Part shown: positions 9,372 to 17,818 of the stretch, in pieces
Layout: every line of letters begins with the position of its first letter
How positions within the stretch are numbered: position 1 is the first letter of the stretch
NCBI GenBank assembly: GCA_023091735.1
Contig: JALKBU010000668.1
Span: 1-28,438, forward strand
Source of the DNA: Trichomonas tenax
Taxonomy: Eukaryota; Parabasalia; Trichomonadida; Trichomonadidae
Direction: 5' to 3'
DNA: 28,438 bases
Notes under the pieces: model-generated
Told to the model about the DNA's origin: nothing
What the model saw: the letters and a program-made list of their open reading frames with translations, nothing else
The model's database searches: none
Translations under genes and position numbers: made by a program

Positions 9372-9908
9372 TTATTTATAACATACATTAATGAGCTCTT
9401 CAAGATGCGATTTGAGGTCTTTTAAGTCCTGAAATCTCGTTTCTCTCTGTGCCCATGTAGGAAGTGATAATTCTTTAACATACAGCGTCAGAGGTTTGTA
9501 AGTGAATGGCGCAGATCGATTTATTGAGAAAGAAATCGATGGCTCGCTTGATCCAGCTATGAACTGGAAATCTGTTGATGTAATATCAATCAGTTGTATT
9601 CCTTTTACTGAGAAAACGCATTCAAGTATCCTATTTCTGCGAGAAAGGTCGTTTTTCATTCTTTCAATGTTTTGTATTGTTTTTTCGAATTTAGCGATTG
9701 TTGCCTTCATAGTTTCGTTCTTGTTTTCGAGTTCTCGAATGTTATTCTCCATTTCTTCAATTGATAATCTATGAATTTGTTCATTTTCTTTTGCTTTTGC
9801 TCTAAGCTCCTCTAAATCGGCACGAACTGCTTTAGTCCTGATTTTGAGAAGTTTCTCATAGCAATCTTTCATTTGCGTATATCTTTCTTTCCAAAATCTT
9901 TCATCCAT
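9372..9908 (-). CDS. Coiled-coil protein with Spc25/Csm1-like C-terminal domain (putative kinetochore protein)
   Basis: The 178 residues split in two. Residues 8-93 are a charged heptad-rich coiled coil (KAVRADLEELRAKAKENEQ, SIEEMENNIRELENKNETMK). Residues 95-178 form a small alpha/beta domain with the order GIQLIDI, FQFIAG, SISFSIN, Y-K-P-L, then a terminal helix (DLKDLKSHLEELINV). This layout and length match the RWD-type kinetochore proteins. In Spc25 a strand like 'LQFIF' is followed by 'FMFSLHL' and a C-terminal helix; Csm1/Pcs1 of monopolin has the same fold with a 'LP' turn before the last helix, compare ELSLPTW (146-152). I cannot choose between them by eye. If right, the protein links spindle microtubules or sister kinetochores. 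No TCAYW initiator is visible close upstream. It is convergent with TAF6. Confidence 0.5.
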   Translation of the reverse strand: MDERFWKERYTQMKDCYEKLLKIRTKAVRADLEELRAKAKENEQIHRLSIEEMENNIRELENKNETMKATIAKFEKTIQNIERMKNDLSRRNRILECVFSVKGIQLIDITSTDFQFIAGSSEPSISFSINRSAPFTYKPLTLYVKELSLPTWAQRETRFQDLKDLKSHLEELINVCYK

Positions 9909-10150
9909 TAATTTATAGCCGTTTACAAATTATTATCAATTTATATTTTTTTTCTTTCATTTTCTCTTTATTTCAATAATTTTGGGATTTAAAAATCAAA
10001 TTCTTCCAATTTTATATAAGCCATTATAATACATAATGAATGTTAAAGATATATGATTAACAATTTTGTTATATTATCTGTTTAGTTATTGAGATAAAAT
10101 AATCATTTCGATGATTTAAAGAAAGAATATATTTATTTATGCATAAAAAA
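9909..10150. other. Short AT-rich spacer
   Basis: This is 242 bp between two minus-strand genes: promoter of the coiled-coil gene and 3' end of the channel gene. A TATAAATTA stretch sits just before the 9908 ATG; no initiator match is seen. Confidence 0.4.
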
Positions 10151-11755
10151 TTAATCGAGAACTACATAGTGCTCTCTTACATACATGATTGAAGAAATAC
10201 AAGAAGTGAAGATAATCCACATACCTCCAGCTGTGATAGCTGAAACGTAGAAGAATGATAGCCAAGCGGTTTCAGTTGTTCCATCATCGATAACGATGTA
10301 GAAATCATCGATGGAATCGCCCATTCCAGAAGTAATAAATCTTTCAACGAGTTGTCTGATCGTAAGGAATGAGTCTGAGATGAAACCAAACGTGAAGATG
10401 CCAAATAAGATGAAAGCTGACCAAATTGGAACAACTTCGACGGCAAGGTTCAATAACATGAGAGCGGCCTCTCTAATGATGGTAATGAGTTGATACAAAC
10501 CATTGCTGAAGCGAAGCCATTGTGACAATCTGATCAGTGAGAAAAATCCTGCAAAACTGATAACTTCAAGTGCAATCTGTGATGGAAACTGTGTCATCTT
10601 GAAAGAGTTGTTAAATGTGATAGAGGCCAAGATGAGAGTGCCAATAGATGTAACTAAATCGATTATAAACCAATATCCAATCGTAATGTGAATTTGAGGC
10701 AATGAAGCCATATTTCTGTATTGGTTGTTCGCTAGACGCTTTTTATGTAGATTATATCGATTCCTAAGACTGAATAACATTGTGAAAATATGAAGAACGT
10801 CTGCGGTGATCAAACATAGCATCAAATGGTTTGTAATACGATACACTTTGCAGTTTTCGCGCTTAAATTCACCAGAACCGTTTTCTGGGGAAGATAAAAC
10901 TTGTCGTGCATTCCTTTTTCTTTCTAAACGTGCCTCACTTGCATGCGGGCGATTTCTTTTGATTTTAACGGGTTCCGAGAACTTCTTCGTTCTTTTTGTA
11001 ATTTTATTTTTGTTTTTCGCGCGTTTTAGTTTGGATGGAATTCGAATTGGAAGTTGTTTTGCTTTTTGAGGCGATTTTGGTTGCGAAAGCGCTTCAGTTA
11101 ATGATAAAGCAGGTTGTGTTGTAACAGAGAAGTTTTTCATCATTTCTTTAGTGCAAGACTCTCGTTTGATTGATGGAACGATTGTATATTGGATCAATCC
11201 ATCTCGTGCTGCGACTTCTGTCTGAATATACCAATTAGAACAGCCTGGATATGTTGCATCATTAGAAACAATGGAGAAATCGACAGATATTATGAATTTA
11301 CTAATGTGCTTGAAGAAATCTCTATCAATTTCAGGGAGCCCACCCTCAGTTTTCGTTCCATTCATCCAATAAATTTCGAAAAGGACATCGGCTGAACGCG
11401 GGATCTTATGAATCTGCAGGAAGCTTTCATCGAGCAGTGTCTGAAGTGATTCGTTAACCATCTTGTAGTATTCCGTGAGAACAGAAAAATCGTCGATTGG
11501 AGAGCCCTCGTCGTAATCTGGATAAAATGAATCGACAAAAGCACCTCTCTGAAGGTAATAGTAATAAATGACCGGATTTACGACAGTGAAGAAGAAAATA
11601 ATTAAAATGATTGCTTCGATAATGTTGTAGAACATCTCCCAAGGAGGTATGTATGTCTTGTGCCACAGTTCTGTCTCTGAAACAAGAAGGAACGGAGACT
11701 CTTTCTGACGTCGTGGCTTTGGAACACGTCGCACACAACGAATTCTTAAAGCCAT
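10151..11755 (-). CDS. TRP cation channel, mucolipin/polycystin type
   Basis: The 534 residues follow the TRPML/PKD2 plan. After a basic cytosolic N-terminus, TM1 (about 43-66) is followed by a very long extracytosolic loop (67-305). Then come TM2 (308-330), TM3 (356-378), TM4 (395-412), TM5 (427-458), a pore helix with a GMGD-containing filter (464-482, IRQLVERFITSGMGDS) and TM6 (497-522). The loop's first half (SADVLFEIYWMNG, FIISVDFSIV, CSNWYIQTEV) looks like the polycystin-mucolipin domain, with cysteines at 172 and 201 available for a disulfide. Family role: Ca2+ or cation release across endolysosomal or plasma membrane. Odd points: a Lys/Arg-rich insert at about 240-285 and a very short C-terminal tail (VREHYVVLD). 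Only an imperfect initiator (TCACG, 24 nt upstream) is seen. Confidence 0.82.
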   Translation of the reverse strand: MALRIRCVRRVPKPRRQKESPFLLVSETELWHKTYIPPWEMFYNIIEAIILIIFFFTVVNPVIYYYYLQRGAFVDSFYPDYDEGSPIDDFSVLTEYYKMVNESLQTLLDESFLQIHKIPRSADVLFEIYWMNGTKTEGGLPEIDRDFFKHISKFIISVDFSIVSNDATYPGCSNWYIQTEVAARDGLIQYTIVPSIKRESCTKEMMKNFSVTTQPALSLTEALSQPKSPQKAKQLPIRIPSKLKRAKNKNKITKRTKKFSEPVKIKRNRPHASEARLERKRNARQVLSSPENGSGEFKRENCKVYRITNHLMLCLITADVLHIFTMLFSLRNRYNLHKKRLANNQYRNMASLPQIHITIGYWFIIDLVTSIGTLILASITFNNSFKMTQFPSQIALEVISFAGFFSLIRLSQWLRFSNGLYQLITIIREAALMLLNLAVEVVPIWSAFILFGIFTFGFISDSFLTIRQLVERFITSGMGDSIDDFYIVIDDGTTETAWLSFFYVSAITAGGMWIIFTSCISSIMYVREHYVVLD

Positions 11756-12244
11756 GCAAGAAAAATGCTTTTTTGGCGTGAATTTTTTTATAATGTTTAG
11801 TTGAATATTAAAAATAAAAAATCAGTAAAAGGTATAATATTATATCATAAACTTTTTACTTGAAAATATCGCTAACAGAGGTCAAAATCTCATCAAAACA
11901 GACTCGGAAAATTTTAATCCATAGTGTCAAAAAATAATTTTACACGTCAAATTCATATTTTCATTTTCATTAATTACAACATTTCATCTGTGATATCAAG
12001 CTATATAATATTGATAAATATCATTTATTTTATCTGTGTATTTGATATTTCATAGTAAAGAAACAAATTATAATATTTTTTTTTTGATAAAATATTACTT
12101 ATTATGATACATAAACAACATAAGTTTAGACTATAGATAAGCAGTTAAGACTATTTACAGTATCCTTTTTGACTATTGATCGAAATATTATCAAATTATA
12201 AAATTAAAGTGTTTGGAACTTTATATTTTAAGATTTGTGTCACT
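11756..12244. other. AT-rich spacer upstream of the channel gene
   Basis: No gene. AT content is very high, with a T9 run near 12077-12085. One motif variant (TTTTACACGTCAAATTC) lies near 11938. The spacer ends at the left terminus of repeat element A. Confidence 0.45.
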
Positions 12245-12848
12245 TACCGAAAATTATCATGAAAAAGTAACACAAAAAGTGATATTATCTGACATGTAAA
12301 GTTGTCGGAATCTCCGGTTTTATGTGTCAAAATATCAATATTTTTGACATGTAAAGTCATATAATCATTCAAATTATGGATTAGTTTTTATTTCGAAATC
12401 GCGTCTGACGGGAAGAACTGGGGACTACATTGACACAGGTACCACGCATGTTAGCAGCTAAACACACAGATCTTCCTTTCATACGCCATCATAAAGAAAT
12501 CAAAGATTTCCACTTCAGAATGCCTCTGAAGAGCAAAATTAAATGCTTGATTGGGACTTGTAGCCAAGGTGCTAGCAATCCGGTCCACAGTTCTTCCTTT
12601 CAGACTCGATTTACTCTCCAGAATGCTTCTGAAAGGAAGAACTGTGGACTGGATTGCTACCATTTTGCCTACCAGTGCCAATGAAGCACTTAATTTTTCT
12701 TTTCAAAGTAAATTTAAACAAATATAGGATATCATTCTTCCAATAATCATTTATAATCACATGCCACGTAAATATTTATTTGTCAAATATTCATGTTTAC
12801 ATGCCAGATAATACACTTTTATGTCATTTTTCGTGACAATTTTCGGTA
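12245..12848 (+). mobile_element. Element A: 604-bp TIR element, inverted copy of element B
   Basis: The ends are inverted repeats of about 50 bp. The left begins TACCGAAAATTATCATGAAA; the right, reversed, begins TACCGAAAATTGTCACGAAA. Each terminus is bordered by TA, fitting a TA target duplication as in Tc1/mariner-type MITEs. The whole unit recurs in reverse complement at 21040-21652 with roughly 90% or higher identity by eye. The core is less AT-rich than the ends and contains an imperfect palindrome with perfect-but-one 29-bp arms at 12575-12603 and 12629-12657. No transposase is present, so it is non-autonomous. The short frames inside (12430-12684 +, 12451-12681 -) are probably relics, not genes. 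Confidence 0.75.
12575..12657. repeat. Central palindrome of element A
   Basis: The arms 12575-12603 and 12629-12657 are 29 bp each with one mismatch and a 25-bp loop. Weaker pairing continues outward to about 12541 and 12691. Both arms, each read on its own outward strand, encode KGRTVD-(R/W)-IA, so the palindrome looks like two inverted copies of one gene fragment. Confidence 0.7.
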
Positions 12849-13894
12849 CGCACATTATGCATTCGATTTAATTCAATCAATGACCAAAATCAAATTAATT
12901 TTTGGGAAAAAATTCACATAGTTGTCGGCTCAACTAATTCTGTTTGTCTTTTAGGGGTACACTACTATTCTCCTATAACAAACACAAGAAATCTCGTGGA
13001 AAAGTAAGTTTGACAGAACCTGTTAAGTTGACAATGTAAACAACTAATTCCGACATTATAATTTGTCAATATGATCTATATAATATTGTAATATGAAATA
13101 TCTAAGAAAAGCGAATAAATTTTTTATGACATCCTGACAATGTAAATTTTCATAGTTATGACTCGAAATATTTATAATTTAGGATTAGAATTGGATTATT
13201 AGAAGGAAAAACGAACCAAATATAATTTGGAGAATTTTGTCATTGTAAATTGTAAAAATCCCACGAAAGAAAAATATACAAAAATTGAAGGCAGTCTTTT
13301 ATTATAATATAAACAGATTTAGATGTATAGCGTTCAAATCACCAACAAAAAACTTTGCAAAATATAAACAATTGATTATTTTTTGAATCGGGATAAGATT
13401 TGGAGCCGAAGATATCTCCCACTGTGTTACGGTAGATCTCCTAAATCATCAAAATTACCTAAAAATAACCCAAAGTGGCATAAACTACATATTTGATCAA
13501 CTGCTTCATTTAAAGCGTTTCTGGGATTATTTCAATACCATAACAACATAAAATCGCAAATACCGCCATTAGTCAAATTTGTGAAGCAGGCGATATATTA
13601 TTTTTAAAACTTATTTACAATTTATTTGAATTTTTTGTTCGTTTTTTTAAATAATGAAATATATCGAATGTATGATGCCATGCGAGCATCCTAACAAGTT
13701 TGAATGAATTATCGAAATAATCGTTTATTAGTATTCTCATAGCTTCTTTATATGATTTTTGAGGTTTTGGAACAAAATAACTGAATTGAAAATATTTTGA
13801 CGAAATATGTGTTCTATGATGTGTATGGATCAATATTACGAAATTATTTGAGAGGATTTTTCAAATTTTTAGGCCAAATCGCAAGTTCAATATC
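12849..13894. other. Spacer between element A and the PP1 gene
   Basis: No convincing gene. A 72-codon frame at 13615-13833 (-) has a somewhat protein-like middle (SYKEAMRILINDYFDNSFKL), but it is very AT-rich and matches nothing I know. Several GACA/TGTAAA motif variants lie at 13010-13060, 13128-13150 and 13238-13255. A less AT-rich patch is at 13390-13450. Confidence 0.4.
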
Positions 13895-14815
13895 ATGAAT
13901 TTCAGCGTCGACACCATTATAGAGAAACTTTGGGAGTCGCGGGAATTCTTCGATAATGGTTCCGTGCTCTCCAAGAAGGAGATCAAGTATCTCTGCAACG
14001 CCGTTTTGGAGATATTCAAGTCACAGCCTGTTTGTCTCGAGTTGGCTGCTCCTATCAGCATCTGCGGAGATATCCATGGACAGTTCGGCGATCTGTGCAG
14101 GATTTTCGAAACAAATGGACTCCCAGAGAGCCAAAGTTATTTATTTTTGGGTGATTATGTTGATCGCGGAGAGAATTCAATTAACACAATTTGCCTGCTG
14201 TTCGCTTATAAGATCAAGTACCCTGACACTTTCTTCCTTTTGCGTGGCAACCACGAATCAGCCACAACAAACAAAGATTACGGATTCAAGAGCGAGTGTT
14301 TGACACGCTATTCCAACACGATCTACACATTGTTCAACTCCGTTTTCAACTGGCTTCCTTTGTCAGCTATTGTCGATAACTCAATATTATGTGTTCATGG
14401 AGGAATTTCTCCAGAATTGAAGTCTGGTGAGGACTTGAAGAAGATCCAGAGGCCGTGCGAAATTCCTGACGAAGGAATCGTTTGCGACATTGTTTGGTCT
14501 GACCCGGATTCAATTTCCACTGAATGGGGTCCTAGTGCACGCCAGACATCAGTCTGCTATGGACAGAAAGCGGTCGAGTCCGTAATAAACAAGTTCAAAT
14601 TCAACTTAATTGTGCGTTCACATCAAACAGCTGACGACGGCTATGTTTATCCATTCTCACCATACAACTCATTGATCACTATTTTCAGTGCACCGAACTA
14701 CCTTGGACGCGGAAATCCAGGTGCGGTATTGAATATTTCAAACACATTGGATACATCATTAACCTTTGTGAAGCCACTCCACCACTATAACTCAAATTGC
14801 GAATTCTTAATTTGA
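13895..14815 (+). CDS. PP1-type serine/threonine protein phosphatase catalytic subunit (divergent)
   Basis: The 306-residue protein aligns along the whole PP1 catalytic domain. Metal and phosphate ligands are intact: GDIHGQ (58-63), GDYVDRG (86-92), RGNHE (117-121), HGG (168-170), an Arg aligned to PP1 R221 (R216) and RSHQ (241-244), followed by SAPNY (265-269). It is expected to be active on phosphoserine and phosphothreonine, with specificity set by regulatory subunits. Two loops differ from canonical PP1. The segment after RGNHE reads SATTNKDYGFKSE rather than CASINRIYGFYDE. The beta12-beta13 loop reads NYLGRGNPGA instead of NYCGEFDNAG, so the cysteine that microcystin modifies in PP1 is Leu270. 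There is no C-terminal extension. A relaxed initiator TCAAT lies 6 nt before the ATG. Trichomonads carry many PP1-like paralogues, and this looks like a specialised one. Confidence 0.93.
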   Translation: MNFSVDTIIEKLWESREFFDNGSVLSKKEIKYLCNAVLEIFKSQPVCLELAAPISICGDIHGQFGDLCRIFETNGLPESQSYLFLGDYVDRGENSINTICLLFAYKIKYPDTFFLLRGNHESATTNKDYGFKSECLTRYSNTIYTLFNSVFNWLPLSAIVDNSILCVHGGISPELKSGEDLKKIQRPCEIPDEGIVCDIVWSDPDSISTEWGPSARQTSVCYGQKAVESVINKFKFNLIVRSHQTADDGYVYPFSPYNSLITIFSAPNYLGRGNPGAVLNISNTLDTSLTFVKPLHHYNSNCEFLI

Positions 14816-15116
14816 GTTTTATATTATGTTTGTTTTTATATTTGTTATTTTTATAAAGTTTATTTGCGAGTTTCGTTTAAACTTGCTTGTATTTTTCTCA
14901 CATCATTTACTTATGATTGCTCTCAACTGCAATTGAAATTAGAATTTTATGTCATATAATGAGACTGATTTGTTTCACAACAAAAAGGTAATCACATGCG
15001 AATGATTTGATGTCGTAATGAGGAACAAATATAACTTTCATGTCTACATCATTCTAATATAACATCAATGGTTTCGACATTTGACATTTTGACACGTAAC
15101 TGGATATAGCAAGGCT
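14816..15116. other. Spacer 3' of the phosphatase gene
   Basis: No gene is seen. It contains TTTGACATTTTGACACGTAACTGG near 15080, a variant of the recurrent motif, just before the left end of the mosaic element. Confidence 0.4.
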
Positions 15117-15214
15117 GCTTTTAGTATACATATCATATGTGTCATATAAAATTATAGATTATTGTGAAATTTTCACATTTTAGGCCGAAATTTAAAATCT
15201 CATATCGAATATTT
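15117..15214 (+). repeat. Left terminal inverted repeat of the mosaic element
   Basis: This pairs with 16565-16662 in inverse orientation. The shared core includes ATCATATGTGTCATATAAAA and TTGTGAAATTTTCACATTTT. The second string contains its own small dyad (TGTGAAATTTTCACA). Confidence 0.7.
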
Positions 15215-15653
15215 TATAGATGTAAAGCATTTGAACTCATATGTATAACTTACATCCAAATAGCTTGCATATCCTATATAGTTATACAAATATTTGACTA
15301 TTTATATATGATATCTGAGATTTGGGCAAAAAACAAGGTATTCGTCCAAAACAAAACAACATTAACATACTATACATTATGTTGTTGATATGCGCATAAA
15401 TATTTTAGTGAAATTTCGATTTTTAAAAACATTCAATAGATCCATACATAAAAATAAATGTTTTTCATATCATGGCATTACTACCGATAAGTAAGAGCAA
15501 TGTATGCTATTCTTTCAAAGACTTATATGCTAGAAGTAAAAAAACTATGTAAATGCAGTTGCATCTTACATCAATATCGTGAACAACATAAATTGCACAT
15601 AATATGTCAATATATATGAGACATAGATAAGTGTTATATAGGTTTAGTTGGAA

Positions 15654-16061
15654 AATGAACTAATTTTTGAAAACATTGAATAATTTTTAAAATTTTATAT
15701 TTATGAACTATAAACCATGTGATAAGATAACACAGATGTAACATATATAAATATTGTTTTGCTTTGGACAAATACCATGATTTTTGCCCAAATCTCAGAT
15801 ATCATATATAAATATTCAAATATTTGTATAACTATATAGGATATGCAAGCTATTGGGATGTAAGTTATACGTATGAGTTCAAATGCTTTACATCTATAAA
15901 ATATTCAGGCTCTATTTTTTTTCTTGTTTACTCTTTTGAGTTTTGCGATTTTTAAAGAGGGACCCCCATTCCTGGACGAATCTGATGAAACATTTACGTG
16001 CTTTTTGTGGGTGCTGATTCTAGTGGTGCAATCTGTTTCATGATCTTAGCAAAGTATTACT
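15654..16061 (+). repeat. 408-bp repeat, copy 1
   Basis: This is co-linear with 28031-28438 with no net gap. I see three substitutions in the first ~80 bp and none obvious afterwards. It covers one arm of the nested palindrome and the segment carrying TTTTGAGTTTTGCGATTTTT. Confidence 0.85.
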
Positions 16062-16564
16062 TAATCAAGATATGATTACAAATCATTAATGAGCTTCTGT
16101 TATGAATCTCTTTGATGATTATAACAAATACATCTCACTATTATAGCGTTCTCTCTCTTATTTTTGCTAGAGTTCCCCTAGAAAAATCAAAAAAATAGAA
16201 AAGAAAAAATACACTACGCGCAGGAGTCAAGCGGCATTCCTTTGCTCATACATCGAGCATACCTAAAGTTATGCTACCTCAAGTTCACACAAAATTTGCT
16301 CATTGGTAACATTACATATCAAATTTTCGACTTTACACGACAAATATCAGATAATAAGTGTCGGAAATATTGACTTTCGTTATTATACATGTCAAAATTC
16401 GCTGAAATCTCATGGAGATCCTCAAGTTAAATAGACAAGCAAATGCTATAAACATACTCAGAACCCCTGAAAAGCACGTAAATGTCTTCTCAGTTTGGCA
16501 TGATAGGGGTTTGCTCGTTAAAAATCGCAAAACTCAAAAAAGTCAATGGGAAAAAAATTCAACC

Positions 16565-16662
16565 AAATATTCAATATGACATTTTACATTTCGGCTTAAA
16601 ATGTGAAAATTTCACAATAATCTATAATTTTATATGACACATATGATATATTTACTAAAAGC
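16565..16662 (-). repeat. Right terminal inverted repeat of the mosaic element
   Basis: This is the inverse partner of 15117-15214, with a few substitutions. Confidence 0.7.
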
Positions 16663-17021
16663 ACAGTAAAATAGTTTTTTAAAAGCCAAATAACCTTGAA
16701 ATGTAAAGTGCCAGAATGACAAATGTCGAAACTTGGTTCGTGATAGAGGGATTTTGATTTGTGATTTAATGAATACTGGGTTAGTCCACATTAATATTAT
16801 GAGTTAGAGAGATTATGAATAATTTTGACAATTGTAAATTGTAAAGTGACAATCGTCAAACATTATTCATTCCAAAAACATAAGAAACAACAAAGATTAG
16901 AGGCTATTCTATATAGCATTTCAAGATTTGGTAAATAAAGGCCAGTTTAAAGGATCATATTTCGAATGTTTAAATATTCGATTTATAAAATGACACAGAA
17001 ATTTTATTAAACTCGTAACAT
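16663..17021. other. Spacer with recurrent GACA/TGTAAA motifs
   Basis: No gene. Motif variants are TTGAAATGTAAAGTGCCAGA near 16696 and a longer dyad near 16826-16862 (TTTTGACAATTGTAAATTG, then TAAAGTGACAATCGTCAAAC). Confidence 0.4.
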
Positions 17022-17222
17022 TTATGCTTGGGAGTCAGTCATATCAGACAATGGGGCGTCTTCGAGCTTCTCCTTGTTCTGTATTGTATTTGGCACCTTC
17101 GTGAGTTTTGTTTGATGAACAGGCGATGTCACGTTGTCCTCCGGCTTTATGTTCTTGTCGCCTGGTGGCGGAAGACCCTTTGGCGTCCTTGGCAGTAAAT
17201 TGGAATCGTTTTCCTTACACAT
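17022..17222 (-). CDS. Small hydrophilic protein, function unknown
   Basis: The 66 residues are rich in Pro, Lys, Asp and Asn (LLPRTPKGLPPPGDKNIKPE), with no hydrophobic segment. It is probably disordered and perhaps a regulatory or inhibitor-type protein. Three signs favour a real gene. Its GC content and codon choice (AAG, GAC, CTC, CCA) stand out from the surrounding AT-rich DNA. It ends in a TAAA context, as trichomonad genes often do. The leader holds two Myb-like sites, AACGATA and TAACGG, within 21 bp of the ATG. I do not recognise the family. The second half carries possible phosphosites (SDMTDSQA). A chance frame remains possible. Confidence 0.5.
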   Translation of the reverse strand: MCKENDSNLLPRTPKGLPPPGDKNIKPEDNVTSPVHQTKLTKVPNTIQNKEKLEDAPLSDMTDSQA

Positions 17223-17228
17223 TTATTT

Positions 17229-17242
17229 TCCGTTATTATCGT
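17229..17242 (-). promoter_or_regulatory. Possible Myb recognition elements before the 66-aa gene
   Basis: The minus-strand sequence ACGATAATAACGG resembles the TAACGATA-type Myb elements described in the promoter of the T. vaginalis ap65-1 gene. It lies 7-20 nt upstream of the ATG at 17222, where an initiator would be expected but is absent. Confidence 0.35.
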
Positions 17243-17449
17243 TCTCCCTTTAAATGGATTAACTCATTCTGTTTATTTTTGCGTTTTGTTTCTTTTTCTG
17301 TTGTTTTTGGGCCTCTTATGTCTGTATTTCGTGTTTATATAGCAATATTTCGAATTTCAAAATTTATTTTCTTAGACGAGAGTTGGATAATAATACGCTA
17401 TCGTCTTCTATTTGACATGTAAAGTGTCAAGATTTTACAATTTTCACGC

Positions 17450-17522
17450 ATGGCTTAATCGCTAATGGTTGGACTATGCACCTTATTGATGCAGGTTTGA
17501 CTCGCGTAACAAACTTTTTCTT
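17450..17522 (+). other. tRNA-like stretch with A-box and B-box matches (possible SINE head)
   Basis: TGGCTTAAT (17451-17459) resembles a Pol III A box. GGTTTGACTCG (17494-17504) matches the B-box consensus GGTTCGANTCC at most positions. TTGGACT in between resembles tRNA anticodon-arm sequence. A T-rich stretch (ACTTTTTCTTTTT) follows as a Pol III terminator would. The acceptor and T stems do not pair properly, so it is not a working tRNA as read. Confidence 0.25.
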
Positions 17523-17690
17523 TTTAGAAAAAACAATCTTTTGCCTCAAAAATAGTGGACGGATGTGAGTAAGACCGAGGCGCTTGCAAAGTGCCGAGCT
17601 ATTGAGAGTTACCACTGTAATTGCGCCGCAGAGAATGGTCTGGATAATTAGAGATTGCCTTCGCAATAACTTTTTTGGCTAAAAACTGGA

Positions 17691-17759
17691 GCAACAGATG
17701 ATAATTCAATGGCTCCGCTACGCTGTGCTCCGCTCCTCCATTGAATTGTCATCTGTTGC
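17691..17759. repeat. Hairpin with 22-bp arms and GC-rich loop
   Basis: The arms 17691-17712 and 17738-17759 (GCAACAGATG... inward) pair at 21 of 22 positions. The 25-nt loop repeats CTCCGCT. Such long perfect stems are rare in the surrounding DNA. Confidence 0.75.
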
Positions 17760-17818
17760 GGAGCAATTCGCTAAATTGCAATGATTGAAGAAAATAACTT
17801 GCCATGTAAAATGTCAAA

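Larger units (their letters stand above)
15117..16662. mobile_element. ~1.55-kb mosaic palindromic element
   Basis: The ends are long inverted repeats: 15117-15214 matches the reverse complement of 16565-16662 at roughly 90% by eye (GCTTTTAGTA... through ...GAATATTT). A second nested pair follows inside: 15207-15372 is the inverse of about 15735-15912. A third, more diverged pair is about 15907-16030 against 16430-16560. No reading frame encodes a transposase or other protein. It therefore looks like a non-autonomous fold-back or MITE-type composite in which units were shuffled at a shared GAATATT junction. The exact termini and target duplication could not be fixed. Confidence 0.6.
17412..17818. 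repeat. Segment bounded by 20-bp direct repeats, with Pol III-like boxes and a hairpin
   Basis: TTGACATGTAAAGTGTCAAG (17412-17431) and TTGCCATGTAAAATGTCAAA (17799-17818) are 17/20 identical direct repeats around a less AT-rich 367-bp interior. The interior begins with tRNA-like A-box and B-box matches and ends with a strong hairpin (17691-17759). This may be a small retroposed or MITE-like insertion. Confidence 0.4.

Noticed and set aside
12430..12684. 84-codon and 76-codon frames inside element A as genes
   Set aside because: They lie across the palindrome of a repeat element, have no initiator and differ in extent between the two copies; treated as relics.
13615..13833. 72-codon minus-strand frame upstream of the phosphatase
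   Set aside because: Very AT-rich, no initiator, no recognisable family. A real small gene is not excluded.
17440..17522. Functional tRNA gene
   Set aside because: A-box and B-box matches exist, but acceptor and T stems do not pair and the anticodon loop has non-standard bases.
17427..17666. 79-codon minus-strand frame in the SINE-like segment
   Set aside because: It runs through the tRNA-like boxes and T-run; no protein family resemblance.
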